Shown in pieces: positions 11,201-26,200 of a stretch of DNA of 64,000 bases; the first letter of the stretch is position 1; the number at the start of each line of letters is the position of its first letter. This stretch comes from Tubiluchus corallicola (taxonomy: Eukaryota; Priapulida; Priapulimorpha; Priapulimorphida; Tubiluchidae). The position numbers and the translations under genes are program-made. The notes under the pieces were generated by a model, which did no database searches, had not been told where the DNA came from, and saw nothing but the letters and a program-made list of their open reading frames with translations. Location of the stretch: the NCBI GenBank assembly GCA_030141605.1, contig JAQGDQ010000794.1, forward strand, positions 31,097 to 95,096, written 5' to 3'.

Positions 11201-14200
11201 TTCTTGAAAACAGGAACACTGATGCATCTATCGAGTATGCAGTCTGTGAGCTGCCCTTGCCACAGACAGGTGAGACACTATTCACTTTGTAAGGCACCAC
11301 TGTTTCAGGCAGGTGAGACACTACCTTCACTGTGTGAAGCACCACTGTTGCAGGTAGGTGAGACACTATTCACTTTGTAAGGCACCGCTGTTGCAGGCAG
11401 GTGAGGCACTATTCACTGTGTGAAGCACCACTGTTGCAGGTAGGTGAGACACTATTCACTTTGTAAGGCACCGCTGTTGCAGGCAGGTGAGGCACTATTC
11501 ACTTTGTAAAGCACTACTGTTGCAGGCAGGTGAGGCACTATTCACTTTGTGAGGCACCACTGTTGCAGAAAAGTGAGACACTATGCACTGTGTGAGGCAC
11601 CGCTCTTGCAGGTAGGTGAGGCACTATTCACTTTGTAAAGCACTACTGTTGCAGGCAGGTGAGACACTATGCACTGTGTGAGGCACCACTGTTGCAGGCA
11701 GGTGAGACACTATTCACTGTGTGAGGCACCACTGTTGCAGGCTGGTGAGACAATATTCATTGTGTGAGGCACCACTGTTGCAGGCACGTGAGGTTTCCCA
11801 TCTATATATGCCAGCAAATACGCATCACACATCACGCATTACGCATTACGCATTACAGATTGCGTCTTATGCACACATGGAATTACTTTGGCTACACATG
11901 AATGAGTGAGTAAGTGAGTGAGTGAGTGAGTGAGTGAGTGAGTGAGTGAGTGAGTGAGTGAGTGAGTGAGTGAGTAAGTTTATTTTCATTATTTACAAAG
12001 AACATAACAGTAACAGGTGTAATTTGAATAACTCTGATTTCTTAGCACGATTTTATACTTTCAGTTAAGTATAACTGTACTTCCGGTATGCATAACGGGC
12101 GTTCTAAATGTCTTGAGGATGGCGGGTCAGTGATGACTTATTTAGAAGCGTATATGGTATGCTCTTCTCCACGGAGACTCTTGGAAGTGACAAAACCACA
12201 AGATACCATCGCTCTTTTGGCCATGTTCAATCTCAGTGATTACTACGATTATGGTACAAATAGCTACACGGGATCGTAAGTTTTTCTTTCATCTAAGCTA
12301 TGAATTCTGCCATTCTTTTCATCTAAGCTATGAGTTCTGACTTTCATTTCATCTAAGCTATGAATTCTGACTTTCATTTCATCTAAGCTATGAATTCTGA
12401 CTTTCATTTCATCTAAGCTATGAATTCTGACTTTCATTTCATCTAAGCTATGAATACTAACTTTCATTTCACCTAAGCTATGAATGCTAACTTTCATTTC
12501 ATCTAAGCTATGAATTCTGACTTTCAATTCATCTAAGCTATGAATTCTGACTTTGATTTCATCTCAGTTATATTTTGATCAACTGATTGTTGAAGGTACA
12601 TAAATGAAAACATTGGAAGCCAGTAGAATAATAGAAACTTTTACGTTCATTACAGGAACTACGGAAACGTCTGGCTTTCACCAAGATCAAACATCGGAAA
12701 CGGAAACTATGAAACACCTGATGGACGTACAGTTGGAGTTTTTGATGAATGGATAACAAAAGACTGGCCGACGTACACCTACACAGTTGAATGGCTGGGT
12801 TACTCCCTTTGGAAAACTGAAATAGTTCAAACTGTTTCCAAGGTCTGTCGCATCTCTTTTTCTGCATTGTATTATATTTAACTTAATTCGTGCTGGTTTT
12901 TTAAGAGTTGTGTAATCAATTGTTGTACACAATAATCAGTTGGTCCTGGCGAGATACACCTAAAGTGTTTCAGACTAATTAGGCGTGTTTGTATATATTT
13001 CTTTCCTGTAGCCATTATTTATTGCTAATTTTCACCACTTTACTCTTGAGAATAGTTTTTCATTATTTCCATTAAATTTGGCATGAAAAAGATTATTTTA
13101 TTATAGCAAGTGGTCACGGTATGTCCTGAACAAACACAGGCATATACATACACATAAATATTGACACCACAAACATATTGACATAGACATAGGCATAGGC
13201 ATAGTCATAGGCACATAGACATAGACATAGACATAGGCATAGGCATAGGCATAGGCATAGTCATAGGCATAGGCATAGGCATAGGCATAGGCATAGGCAT
13301 AGGCACAGGCATAGGCATTAGACATAGGCATAGACATCTTTACTGGTCATATATACTTCATATGAGTAGATGAAATTTGTCATTTCAGCCTTGGATATTA
13401 GTAACAAGCAACCTGCACATCAAAATTGCAACTGTAAAATAAATTCAAATGTAAATTTAAAAGCTAAGTGGTTCAATTAGTGTAAACCTTAAAAAAGTGT
13501 TTAGAGTTTAGCAAATACTAACTACTGTGATTAAAGGGTAGAAAAAGAAAATTTAGAGCAATTTGTTCTTGAAAAGGGTAAATATAATCTTATTTTGAGT
13601 GGGAAGATGCAAATTCTATTTATAAAACATGATAATAAGTGATAAATTATCAATTAGTTAATAATTAGTTGAGTTATCAACAGTTAGGTTTTCCATTTTT
13701 CGAATAAAATACATTTTCTTATTAGTCTTACCGAGTACACGAGAAACACGCGAAGAAAATGTTAATTTCTTGTCTATAGAGCATTGAAGGTACTTATAGT
13801 CATCAACTATTTCTACAACAGTGAGTGTGTCGGGTTTGCAAATAGTTTTTCCTCAGTTATTGTGGGTGTGCCGTTCCAGGCCCACTCGAGATAAGTGAAT
13901 TTTCATGAAGTAGGGACGCTATGCTTATTTTAGTAGTCATACATTATTTTAAGTGTTTATAAACCCTCCCCACACTCATATACATAATATTTTGCCATTC
14001 CCTTAATAACTTTTAACATGCTGTACATGTACCTCTTAAAAAACTTACCATCAATCAACAAATCGTGTGTTGTGTACAATCTCACGTCGGCAAGTAGCAT
14101 CTCAAGCGGGCGCAATGCTACATTTCGTTTTTGGTGTGTATTCACCCGCCGAATAAATACACTATTCACTGTAAATGGTAATTTTTTATGATTTATAATA

Positions 14201-17200
14201 TTATTTTAATGTTAGAATTAATATTTTTAACATATTTTATACATTTTGTGATTTTTTAGGCTAATTTCATCAAATCTATACATTACTGTGCAATACGTAC
14301 TACGTATGTGCAAAAATACTTTAGACGGAGTACGGCAAAAACCCGTGAAACAGCGAAAATACCGCGATAAATATTTTACATTAATAATTTCGAAAACCCG
14401 CGAAACAGCGAGCGTACATTGTAATGGGATCTGTCCGGAAAATTTCTTCTGTACACGAAGTTTCCCTTATTCAGGGAGGTTGTGTTGGCAGCAATGGTGA
14501 CACAGCTACTGCAGCCATTTCATACTGATAAGTTACAGAGCCGTTCTTGACAATTTTGGCAGTGTGCCACAACGGCTAACAAAGGTCTGCTTTTAACAGC
14601 TCTGTACAGTAAGTTGTTGATTAACGACTCCTCGTTTTAACGATGCTGAACATTTGACAACTTTTATTCATTTACCGACGCACTGTTTCATTTTACGACG
14701 ATCTTTTTTACTTTGCTGGAAAATGATTTTGATACTGTCAACAACTTTTGTACCTAATCTGATGCACAGGAACAGTACGTATTGCATTGTTCTGTTCTAG
14801 AACCACATTAACGTAAGCAGTGCAATTATTATACATATAAAAGTTTTTGCTTCCCGACTGACCACTAAATGTTTGTATTGGGAGGAAACTGTATGCAAGA
14901 AATTTTGCCTGCAGCCTGTTGCTGTAGTAACCAAACTAGGTAAAATTCCCACGATCGCCCAATGCTTGGCTTTGACTCCATTGTTTAACCATTATCTACA
15001 CTTAAATGTTAATGAAATAACCAGTTAGGTAAGTAAGATATGCAGGTTCTTTCAAGAAAGTAGAAATAGATCACCCATTCGGTTACTACCCAGGCTTGGC
15101 ACTGTTTAACTTTTTAGACAAGCACACACTTTGATGTTTTCCTGGTCCCAGTCTGAGCACTTGCTTTTATACTACTTTGTGCTATCAGCTGATTATTTTT
15201 TTCAGAGGAATCATTGCGTTGCACACTATACTACTTATAATAGGATGCTATACTGCTACGTTAACGTAAGGCCAATATGTGAACTTAGCGAACACATTCC
15301 TGGTATGTGCCAAGCTCAGATTTCAACTGTTTCTAAATATCTAGCTCACATGTGTTGTCAAAATTAGCATTGCTTTACACAACGTAGAACAATGTTACAC
15401 AATGTACACAGTTCGAATCCAACATTTGAATCATTATCCGACTGACTTTATATCTTTATATCGTAACTGGATGTATTATAACTTATATTTCATTCAACGA
15501 ATCTCAGCAACAGGCTACTTTTATTTCTTTATTTTGAAATAAATATCGACTATGTGACGTTTCAGAAACTTTAGTTTTCTAGTATAATAATGATTTCATT
15601 ACTACATCCTATATTACAATGATTTCACTCTAACATTTCAAGAACAAATGTGCAGAATTGAGCATCGTGTACCCTAGCCTGTTTTTCAAGGTCTTCCTTA
15701 AACGGCAAGAAAACGGGTACCATAAGTAGGTTTCTGACAAAGCAACTTAAAAATTATATTACTTTATAGCAATTTTATGCATATATCGTATTCGCGTTAG
15801 AAGGATTTTTTGTTTGTTTTATTTTAAAATTCCAGCAATGCTGTTTCATGTAAAGTGGGCACTTCTGTTCAGGTGACAAATCTGCCTACAGTATATGAAT
15901 AAGCTGGATCATCTAATGTAACCTATAAACAGGTAAAAAATTACGCCCAGGTGAGGCCATGCTTTGTCATTTAGTGATTAAGGAAATACAACTATAACGG
16001 ACTAGAAAGAACGCACAGTTAAATGTTAGAATTATTAATTGTGACTGTGTTTAGAAAGCTATTGCAGTTTATTTTACCAATTATTACCCATCGCGGGTCA
16101 TGGGTTGGAAAAAGGAGACATTGAAAAATTGCGGACTAATTGGGATTTGAACCCGAGGCCCGGGATTTTTACTCCCATGCTCTACCAACTAAGCTACCAG
16201 CATGACAGAGCAGGCCTGAGATTTCCTCCTTGTAGCTCAAAACCCTACAGCGCCACATGTACCAACGACAGCAGGGGAATACTTATGGCCGGCATCAACA
16301 CTTTCCCAAATTACCTGGCAACTAACGGTATCATTAATTAATTATGAATGTGGTTGATAGATTTTTCATAACGTTAGAATTAAAATAAATCGTAAATCTT
16401 GATAAAGGAGCATTGTGCGGAAATATTGTACAAGTGCCATATTTGCACTTCATGAATCATACTCTCTGTGAAAAGACAAAGCTATAAGAGATTCAAACAA
16501 AGTTGTTAAATTTTGGTTGTTTGGATGCATACACTTTCATGTTTTGTTTGATTCAGATCCAAATGAATGTGACGCTGCAAGTCCTACACACGACTGTGAC
16601 CCTCTCTTTGCAAACTGCATAAACACTGATGGAAGTTTCACCTGTGGGACAGTGTATTGATGGGACAGTTGATGTCAGTGCACCAAGTGCTACAGGAACT
16701 AAGTGCTCAGGTAAAGCTACACCTGAATGCAGCTAAGCAGTTAATTACACATAGATTACATGAATATTAGCTGATAATTAAGATTCTCTAAAAATTCCAA
16801 CATGTGGATGTGAATAAACATGATGCAAGTACTTCAATTAATGATTATGATCCTATTCTTGCCAACACCACAAACAACTGATTGCATAAGAATATTACAG
16901 TAAGATTCGCTGTGAGTTCACCAAATGCTACAGCAACTATTTGTGCAGAAAAATGCAGATAAAACGTTAACTTTAGATTATATGAGCACTAGCTTAAAAT
17001 TTACGATTTTTTGTAAATTGTATTTTTTCAGATCTGAGCGAATGCGATGTTAGCAACCCAATTCATGACTGTGATCCAATCCTTGCAAACTGCACAAATA
17101 CTAATGGAAGTTTTATATGTCAGTGTATTGATGGGACATTTGATGTGAGTGGACCAAATGCTACAGGAACTTCCTGCTCAGGTACAGCAAGCAAAACTAA

Positions 17201-20200
17201 ATGGCCGCGCTTGAAACAGCTAAAAAGGCTTAAAGGCTGATAATTTACTAAAGTTTTAGAAAATTCTTTCTTACAAATGTAAATGAATATGATACAAGTA
17301 ATCGAATTTATGACTGTGATTCTATTTTTGCCAACACCACAAACACGATGGAAGCTTTACACATAAGACTATTTGCAGAAAGATGTGCTGTGAATGTGTA
17401 ATGGAATTATTGATTTGGGTAGAGTAAATGCAATGGGGAACTACTTGCTTAGGTGACGCAAAAGCTTGTTTTACTGTTTATGGACTAGAAAACACAATTC
17501 GCGATAATGAACCACAAAAACCACATAAGTGTTAGAATTACCTGAAGGTATATGCAGACTTGAAAGGGGTCATAGTAAAACTTGATAAATGCATACTGTA
17601 TAGAAACATTGTACAGGTGTCATAATTATCCACCACGAATTAGTTCTATCTGTTGAAATACAAAGTGTTAAGAGATCAAAACAAACTCGTTCAAGCTTTG
17701 GTTGGTAAAAGAATCAAAATTCGTAGGTATGTGTCAGTTGCTGTTATACTGTGTAAGACAAAAAATGCATAGCTTTTAGCACATGTTCAATATAACAGTT
17801 TTTTTTTGTTTGACTAAGATATAAATGAATGTGATGCTGCAAGCCCTACACACGACTGTGACCTTCTCTTTGCAAACTGCATAAACACTGATGGAAGTTT
17901 CACCTGTGAATGTATTGATGGGACAGTTGACGTGAGTGCACCAAATGCTACAGGAACTCAGTGCTCAGGTAAGCTACACCTGAATGCAGTTAAGCAGTTA
18001 ATTACACATAGATTACATGAATATTAGCTGATAATTAAGATTCTCTAAAAATTCAAACATGTGGATGCGAATAAACATGATGCAAGTACTTCAATTAATG
18101 ATTATGATCCCATTCTTGCCAACACCACAAACAACTGATGGCATAAGAATATTACAGTAAGGTTCGCTGTGAGTTCACCAAATGCTACAGCAACTATTTG
18201 CGCAGAAAAATGCAGATAAAACGTTAACTTTAGATTATATGAGCACTAGCTTAAAATTTATGATTTTTTGTAAATTGTATTTTTTCAGATCTGAACGAAT
18301 GCGATGTTAGTAACCCAATTCATGACTGTGATCCAATCCTGGCAAACTGCACAAATACTAATGGAAGTTTTATTTGTCAGTGTATTGATGGGACATTTGA
18401 TGTGAGTGGACCAAATGCTACAGGAGCTTCCTGCTCAGGTACAGCAAATAAAACTAAATAGCCTCACTTGAAACAGCTAAAGAGGCTTAAAGGCTGATAA
18501 TTTGCCAAATTTTTAGAAAATTCTTTCTTACAAATGTAAATGAATATGATACAAGTAATCCAATTTATGACTGTGATTTTATTTTTGCCAACACCACAAA
18601 CACGATGGAAGCTTTACACATAAGACTATTTGCAGAAAGATGTGCTGTGAATGTGTAATGGAATTATTGATTTGGGTAGAGTAAATGCAATGGGGAACCA
18701 CTTGCTTAGGTGACGCAAAAGCTTGTTTTACTGTTTATGGACTAGAAAACACAATTCACGATAATGAACCACAAAAAACAGATAAGTGTTAGAATTACCT
18801 GAAGCTATATGCAGACTTGAAAGTGATCATAGTAAAACTTGATAAATGCATACTGTACAGAAATATTGTACATGTGTCATAATTATGCACCACGAACTAG
18901 TTTTATCTGTAGAAATACAAAGTGTTAAGAGATCAAAACAAACTTGTTCAAGCTTTGGTTGATAAAAGAATCAAAATTCGTAGGTATGTGTCAGTTGCTG
19001 TTATACTGTGTAAGACAAAAAATGCATAGCTTATAGCATATGTTCAAGATAACAGTTCTGTTTTGTTTGACTAAGATATAAATGAATGTGATGCTGCAAG
19101 TCCTACACACGACTGTGACCCTCTCTTTGCAAACTGCATGAATACTGATGGAAGTTTCACCTGTGAGTGTATTGATGGGACAGTTGACGTGAGTGCACCA
19201 AATGCTACAGGAACTCAGTGCTCAGGTAAGCTACACCTGAATGCAGTTAAGCAGTTAATTACATATAGATTACATGAATATTAGTTGATAATTAAGATTC
19301 TCTAAAAATTCAAACATGTGGATGCGAATAAACATGATGCAAGTACTTCAATTAATGATTATGATCCCATTCTTGCCAACACCACAAACAACAGATGGCA
19401 TAAGAATATTACAGTAAGGTTCGCTGTGAGTTCACCAAATGCTACAGCAACTATTTGTGCAGAAAAATGCAGATAAAACGTTAACTTTAGATTATATGAG
19501 CCCTAGCTTAAAATTTACGATTTTTTGTAAATTGTATTTTTTCAGATCTGAACGAATGCGATGTTAGTAACCCAATTCATGACTGTGATCCAATCCTGGC
19601 AAACTGCACAAATACTAATGGAAGTTTTATTTGTCAGTGTATTGATGGGACATTTGATGTGAGTGGACCAAATGCTACAGGAACTTCCTGCTCAGGTACA
19701 GCAAGCAAAACTAAATGGCCGCGCTTGAAACAGCTAAAAAGGCTTAAAGGCTGATAATTTACTAAAGTTTTAGAAAATTCTTTCTTGCAAATGTAAATGA
19801 ATATGATACAAGTAATCGAATTTATGACTGTGATTCTATTTTTGCCAACACCACAAACACGATGGAAGCTTTACACATAAGACTATTTGCAGAAAGATGT
19901 GCTGTGAATGTGTAATGGAATAATTGATTTGGGTAGAGTAAATGCAATGGGGAACTACTTGCTTAGGAGACGCAAAAGCCTGTTTTAGTGTTTATGGATT
20001 AGAAAACACAATTTATGATAATGAACCACAAAAAACAGATAAGTGTCAGAATAACCTGAAGCTATACGCAGACATGAAAGTGATCATAGTAAAACTTGAA
20101 AAATGCATACTGTACAGAAATATTGTACAGGTGTCATAATTATGCACCACGAACTAGTTTTATCTGTAGAAATACAAAGTGTTAAGAGATCAAAACAAAC

Positions 20201-23200
20201 TTGTTCAAGCTTTGGTTGATAAAAGAATCAAAATTCGTAGGTATGTGTCAGTTGCTGTAATACTTTGTGTAACAAAAACAATGCATAGCTTTTAGCATAT
20301 GTTCAATATAACAGTTCTGTTTTGTTTGACTAAGATATAAATGAATGTGATGCTGCAAGCCCTACACACGACTGTGACCCTCTCTTTGCAAACTGCACAA
20401 ACACTGATGGAAGTTTCACCTGTGAGTGTATTGATGGGACAGTTGCTGTGAGTGCACCAAATGCTACAGGAACTAAGTGCTCAGGTAAAGCTATACCTGA
20501 ATGCAGCTAAGCTGTTAATTACACATAGATTACATGAATATTAGCTGATAATTAAGATTCTCTAAAAATTCAAACATGTGGATGCGAATAAACATGATGC
20601 AAGTACTTCAATTAATGATTATGATCCCATTCTTGCCAACACCACAAACAACTGATGGCATAAGAATATTACAGTAAGGTTCGCTGTGAGTTCACCAAAT
20701 GTTACAGCAACTATTTGCGCAGAAAAATGCAGATAAAACGTTAACTTTAGATTATATGAGCACTAGCTTAAAATTTATGATTTTTTGTAAATTGTATTTT
20801 TTCAGATCTGAACGAATGCGATGTTAGTAACCCAGTTCATGACTGTGATCCAATCCTTGCAAACTGCACAAATACTAATGGAAGTTTTCTATGTCAGTGT
20901 ATTGATGGGACATTTGATGTGAGTGGACCAAATGCTACAGGAACTTCCTGCTCAGGTACAACAAATAAAACTAAATAGCCTCGCTTGAAACAGCTAAAGA
21001 GGCTTAAAGGCTGATAACTTACTAAATTTTTAGAAAATTCTTTCTTACAAATGTAAATGAATATGATACAAGTAATCCAATTTATGACTGTGATTTTATT
21101 TTTGCCAACACCACAAACACGATGGAAGCTTTACACATAAGACTATTTGCAGAAAGATGTGCTGTGAATGTGTAATGGAATTATTGATTTGGGTAGAGTA
21201 AATGCAATGGGGAACTACTTCTTAGGTGACGCAAAAGCCTGTTTTAGTGTTTATGGACTAGAAAACACAATTTATGATAATGAACCACAAAAAACAGATA
21301 AGTGTCAGAATAACCTGAAGCTATACCCAGACATGAAAGTGATCATAGTGAAACTTGATAAATGCATACTGTACAGAAATATTGTACAGGTGTCATAATT
21401 ATGCACCACGAACTAGTTTTATCTGTAGAAATACAAAGTGTTAAGAGATCAAAACAAACTTGTTCAAGCTTTGGTTGATAAAAGAATCAAAATTCGTAGG
21501 TATGTGTCAGTTGCTGTGATACTTTGTGTAACAAAAAAAATGCATAGCTTTTAGCATATGTTCAAGATAACAGTTCTGTTTTGTTTGACTAAGATATAAA
21601 TGAATGTGATGCTGCAAGTCCTACACACGACTGTGACCCTCTCTTTGCAAACTGCATGAATACTGATGGAAGTTTCACCTGTGAGTGTATTGATGGGACA
21701 GTTGACGTGAGTGCACCAAATGCTACAGGAACTCAGTGCTCAGGTAAGCTACACCTGAATGCAGTTAAGCAGTTAATTACATATAGATTACATGAATATT
21801 AGTTGATAATTAAGATTCTCTAAAAATTCAAACATGTGGATGCGAATAAACATGATGCAAGTACTTCAATTAATGATTATGATCCCATTCTTGCCAACAC
21901 CACAAACAACAGATGGCATAAGAATATTACAGTAAGGTTCGCTGTGAGTTCACCAAATGCTACAGCAACTATTTGTGCAGAAAAATGCAGATAAAACGTT
22001 AACTTTAGATTATATGAGCCCTAGCTTAAAATTTACGATTTTTTGTAAATTGTATTTTTTCAGATCTGAACGAATGCGATGTTAGTAAGCCAGTTCATGA
22101 CTGTGATCCAATCCTTGCAAACTGCACAAATACTAATGGAAGTTTTATATGTCAGGGTATTGATGGGACATTTGATGTGAGTGGACCAAATGCTACAGGA
22201 ACTTCCTGCTCAGGTACAGCAAGCAAAACTAAATGGCCGCGCTTGAAACAGCTAAAAAGGCTTAAAGGCTGATAATTTACTAAAGTTTTAGAAAATTCTT
22301 TCTTGCAAATGTAAATGAATATGATACAAGTAATCGAATTTATGACTGTGATTCTATTTTTGCCAACACCACAAACACGATGGAAGCTTTACACATAAGA
22401 CTATTTGCAGAAAGATGTGCTGTGAATGTGTAATGGAATTATTGATTTGGGTAGAGTAAATGCAATGGGGAACTAGTTGCTTAGGTGACGCAAAAGCTTG
22501 TTTTACTGTTTATGGACTAGAAAACACAATTCGCGATAATGAACCCCAAAAAACAGATAAGTGTCAGAATAACCTGAAGCTATACGCAGACATGAAAGTG
22601 ATCATAGTAAAACTTGATAAATGCATACTGTACAGAAATATTGTACAGGTGTCATAATTATGCACCACGAACTAGTTTTATCTGTAGAAATACAAAGTGT
22701 TAAGAGATCAAAACAAACTTGTTCAAGCTTTGGTTGATAAAAGAATCAAAATTCGTAGGTATGTGTCAGTTGCTGTAATACTTTGTGTAACAAAAAAATG
22801 CATAGCTTTTAGCATATGTTCAATATAACAGTTCTGTTTTGCTTGACTAAGATATAAATGAATGTGATGCTGCAAGCCCTACACACGACTGTGACCCTCT
22901 CTTTGCAAACTGCATGAACACTGATGGAAGTTTCACCTGTGAGTGTATTGATGGGACAGTTGACGTGAGTGCACCAAATGCTACAGGAACTCAGTGCTCA
23001 GGTAAGCTACACCTGAATGCAGTTAAGCAGTTAATTACACATAGATTACATGAATATTAGCTGATAATTAAGATTCTCTAAAAATTCAAACATGTGGATG
23101 TGAATAAACATGATGCAAGTACTTCAATTAATGATTATGATCCCATTCTTACCAACACCACAAACAACTGATGGCATAAGAATATTACAGTAAGGTTCGC

Positions 23201-26200
23201 TGTGAGTTCACCAAATGCTACAGCAACTATTTGCTCAGAAAAATGCAGATAAAACGTTAACTTTAGATTATATGAGCACTAGCTTAAAATTTATGATTTT
23301 TTGTAAATTGTATTTTTTCAGATCTGAACGAATGCGATGTTAGTAACCCAGTTCATGACTGTGATCCAATCCTTGCAAACTGCACAAATACTAATGGAAG
23401 TTTTATATGTCAGGGTATTGATGGGACATTTGATGTGAGTGGACCAAATGCTACAGGAACTTCCTGCTCAGGTACAGCAAGCAAAACTAAATAGCCGCGC
23501 TTGAAACAGCTAAAAAGGCTTAAAGGCTGATAATTTACTAAAGTTTTAGAAAATTCTTTCTTGCAAATGTAAATGAATATGATACAAGTAATCGAATTTA
23601 TGACTGTGATTCTATTTTTGCCAACACCACAAACACGATGGAAGCTTTACACATAAGACTATTTGCAGAAAGATGTGCTGTGAATGTGTAATGGAATTAT
23701 TGATTTGGGTAGAGTAAATGCAATGGGGAACTACTTGCTTAGGAGACGCAAAAGCCTGTTTTAGTGTTTATGGATTAGAAAACACAATTTATGATAATGA
23801 ACCACAAAAAACAGATAAGTGTCAGAATAACCTGAAGCTATACGCAGACATGAAAGTGATCATAGTAAAACTTGATAAATGCATACTGTACAGAAATATT
23901 GTACAGGTGTCATAATTATGCACCACGAACTAGTTTTATCTGTAGAAATACAAAGTGTTAAGAGATCAAAACAAACTTGTTCAAGCTTTGGTTGATAAAA
24001 GAATCAAAATTCGTAGGTATGTGTCAGTTGCTGTAATACTTTGTGTAACAAAAAAATGCATAGCTTTTAGCATATGTTCAATATAACAGTTCTGTTTTGC
24101 TTGACTAAGATATAAATGAATGTGATGCTGCAAGCCCTACACACGACTGTGACCCTCTCTTTGCAAACTGCACAAACACTGATGGAAGTTTCACCTGTGA
24201 GTGTATTGATGGGACAGTTGCTGTGAGTGCACCAAATGCTACAGGAACTAAGTGCTCAGGTAAAGCTATACCTGAATGCAGCTAAGCTGTTAATTACACA
24301 TAGATTACATGAATATTAGCTGATAATTAAGATTCTCTAAAAATTCCAACATGTGGACGTGGATAAACATGATGCAAGTACTTCAATTAATGATTACAAT
24401 CCTATTCTTGCCAACACCACAAACAACTGATGGCATAAGAATATTACAGTAAGATTCGCTGTGAGTTCACCAAATGCTACAGCAACTATTTGCTCAGAAA
24501 AATGCAGATAAAAACATTAACTTTAGATTATATGAGTACTAGCTTAAAATTTACGATTTTTTGTAAATTGTATTTTTTCAGATCTGAACGAATGCGATGT
24601 TAGTAACCCAGTTCATGACTGTGATCCAATCCTTGCAGACTGCACAAATACTAATGGAAGTTTTATATGTCAGTGTATTGATGGGACATTTGATGTGAGT
24701 GGACCAAATGCTACAGGAACTTCCTGCCCAGGTACAGCAAATAAAACTAAATAGCCTCGCTTGAAACAGCTAAAGAGGCTCAAAGGCTGATAATTTACTA
24801 ATTTTTAGAAAATTCTTTCTTGCAAATATAAATGAATATGATTGCCAACACCACAACCACTGATGGAAGCTTTACACATAAGACTATTTGAAGAAAGATG
24901 TGCTGTGAATGTGTAATGGAATCATTGATTTGGGTAGAGTAAATGCAATGGGGAACTACTTGCTTAGGTGACGCAAAAGCTTGTTTTACTGTCTATGGAC
25001 TAGAAAACACAATTCACGATAATGAACCACAAAAACAGATAAATGTTAGAATTACCTGAAGCTATACGCAGACTTGAAAGGGGTCATAGTAAAACTTGAT
25101 AAATGAATACTATACAGAAATATTGTACAGGTGTCATAATTATGCACCACGAATTAGTTCTATCTGTTAAAAAACAAAGTGCTAAGAGATCAAAATAAAA
25201 CTCGTGCAAGCTTTGGTTGGTAAAAGAATCATAATTCGTTGGTATGTGTCAGTTGGTGTGATACTTTGTGTAAATACAAAAAAATGCATCGCTTATAGCA
25301 CATGTTCAAGATAACAGTTCTGTTTTGTTTTACTAAGATATAAATGAATGTGATGCTGCAAGCCCTACACACGACTGTGACCCTCTCTTTGCAAACTGCA
25401 CAAACACTGATGGAAGTTTCACCTGTGAGTGTATTGATGGGACAGTTGCTGTGAGTGCACCAAATGCTACAGAAACCAAGTTCTCAGGTAAAGCTATACC
25501 TGAATGCAGCTAAGCTGTTAATTACACATAGATTACATGAATATTAGCTGATAATTAAGATTCTCTAAAAATTCCAACATGTGGACGTGGATAAACATGA
25601 TGCAAGTACTTCAATTAATGATTCCAATCCTATTCTTGCCAACACCACAAACAACTGATGGCATAAGAATATTACAGTAAGATTCGCTGTGAGTTCACCA
25701 AATGCTACAGCAACTATTTGCTCAGAAAAATGCAGAAAAAACATTAACTTTAAATTATATGAGTACTAGCTTAAAATTTACGATTTTTTGTAAATTGTAT
25801 TTTTTCAGATCTGAACGAATGCGATGTTAGTAACCCAATTCATGACTGTGATCCAATCCTTGCAAACTGCACAAATACTAATGGAAGTTTTATATGTCGG
25901 TGTATTGATGGGACATTAGATGTGAGTGGACCAAATGCTACAGGAACTTCCTGCTCAGGTACAGCAAATAAAACTAAATAGCCTCACTTGAAACAGCTAA
26001 AGAGGCTTAAAGGCTGATAATTTGCCAAATTTTTAGAAAATTCTTTCTTACAAATGTAAATGAATATGATACAAGTAATCCAATTTATGACTGTGATTTT
26101 ATTTTTGCCAACACCACAAACACGATGGAAGCTTTACACATAAGACTATTTGCAGAAAGATGTGCTGTGAATGTGTAATGGAATTATTGATTTGGGTAGA

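Noticed and set aside
12264-12527. Minus-strand ORF with repeated HSLDEMKVRI peptide
   Set aside because: It arises from the 30-bp intronic minisatellite, whose unit length keeps one frame open.
13101-13337. Minus-strand ORF rich in YA/AY
   Set aside because: Translation of the GGCATA microsatellite inside intron 8.
19942-23915. Recurring ~65-codon ORF (MQWGT start) between EGF exons
   Set aside because: It lies in the B' relic and following intron, is broken by TAG in several units, and its conservation reflects unit duplication rather than coding constraint.
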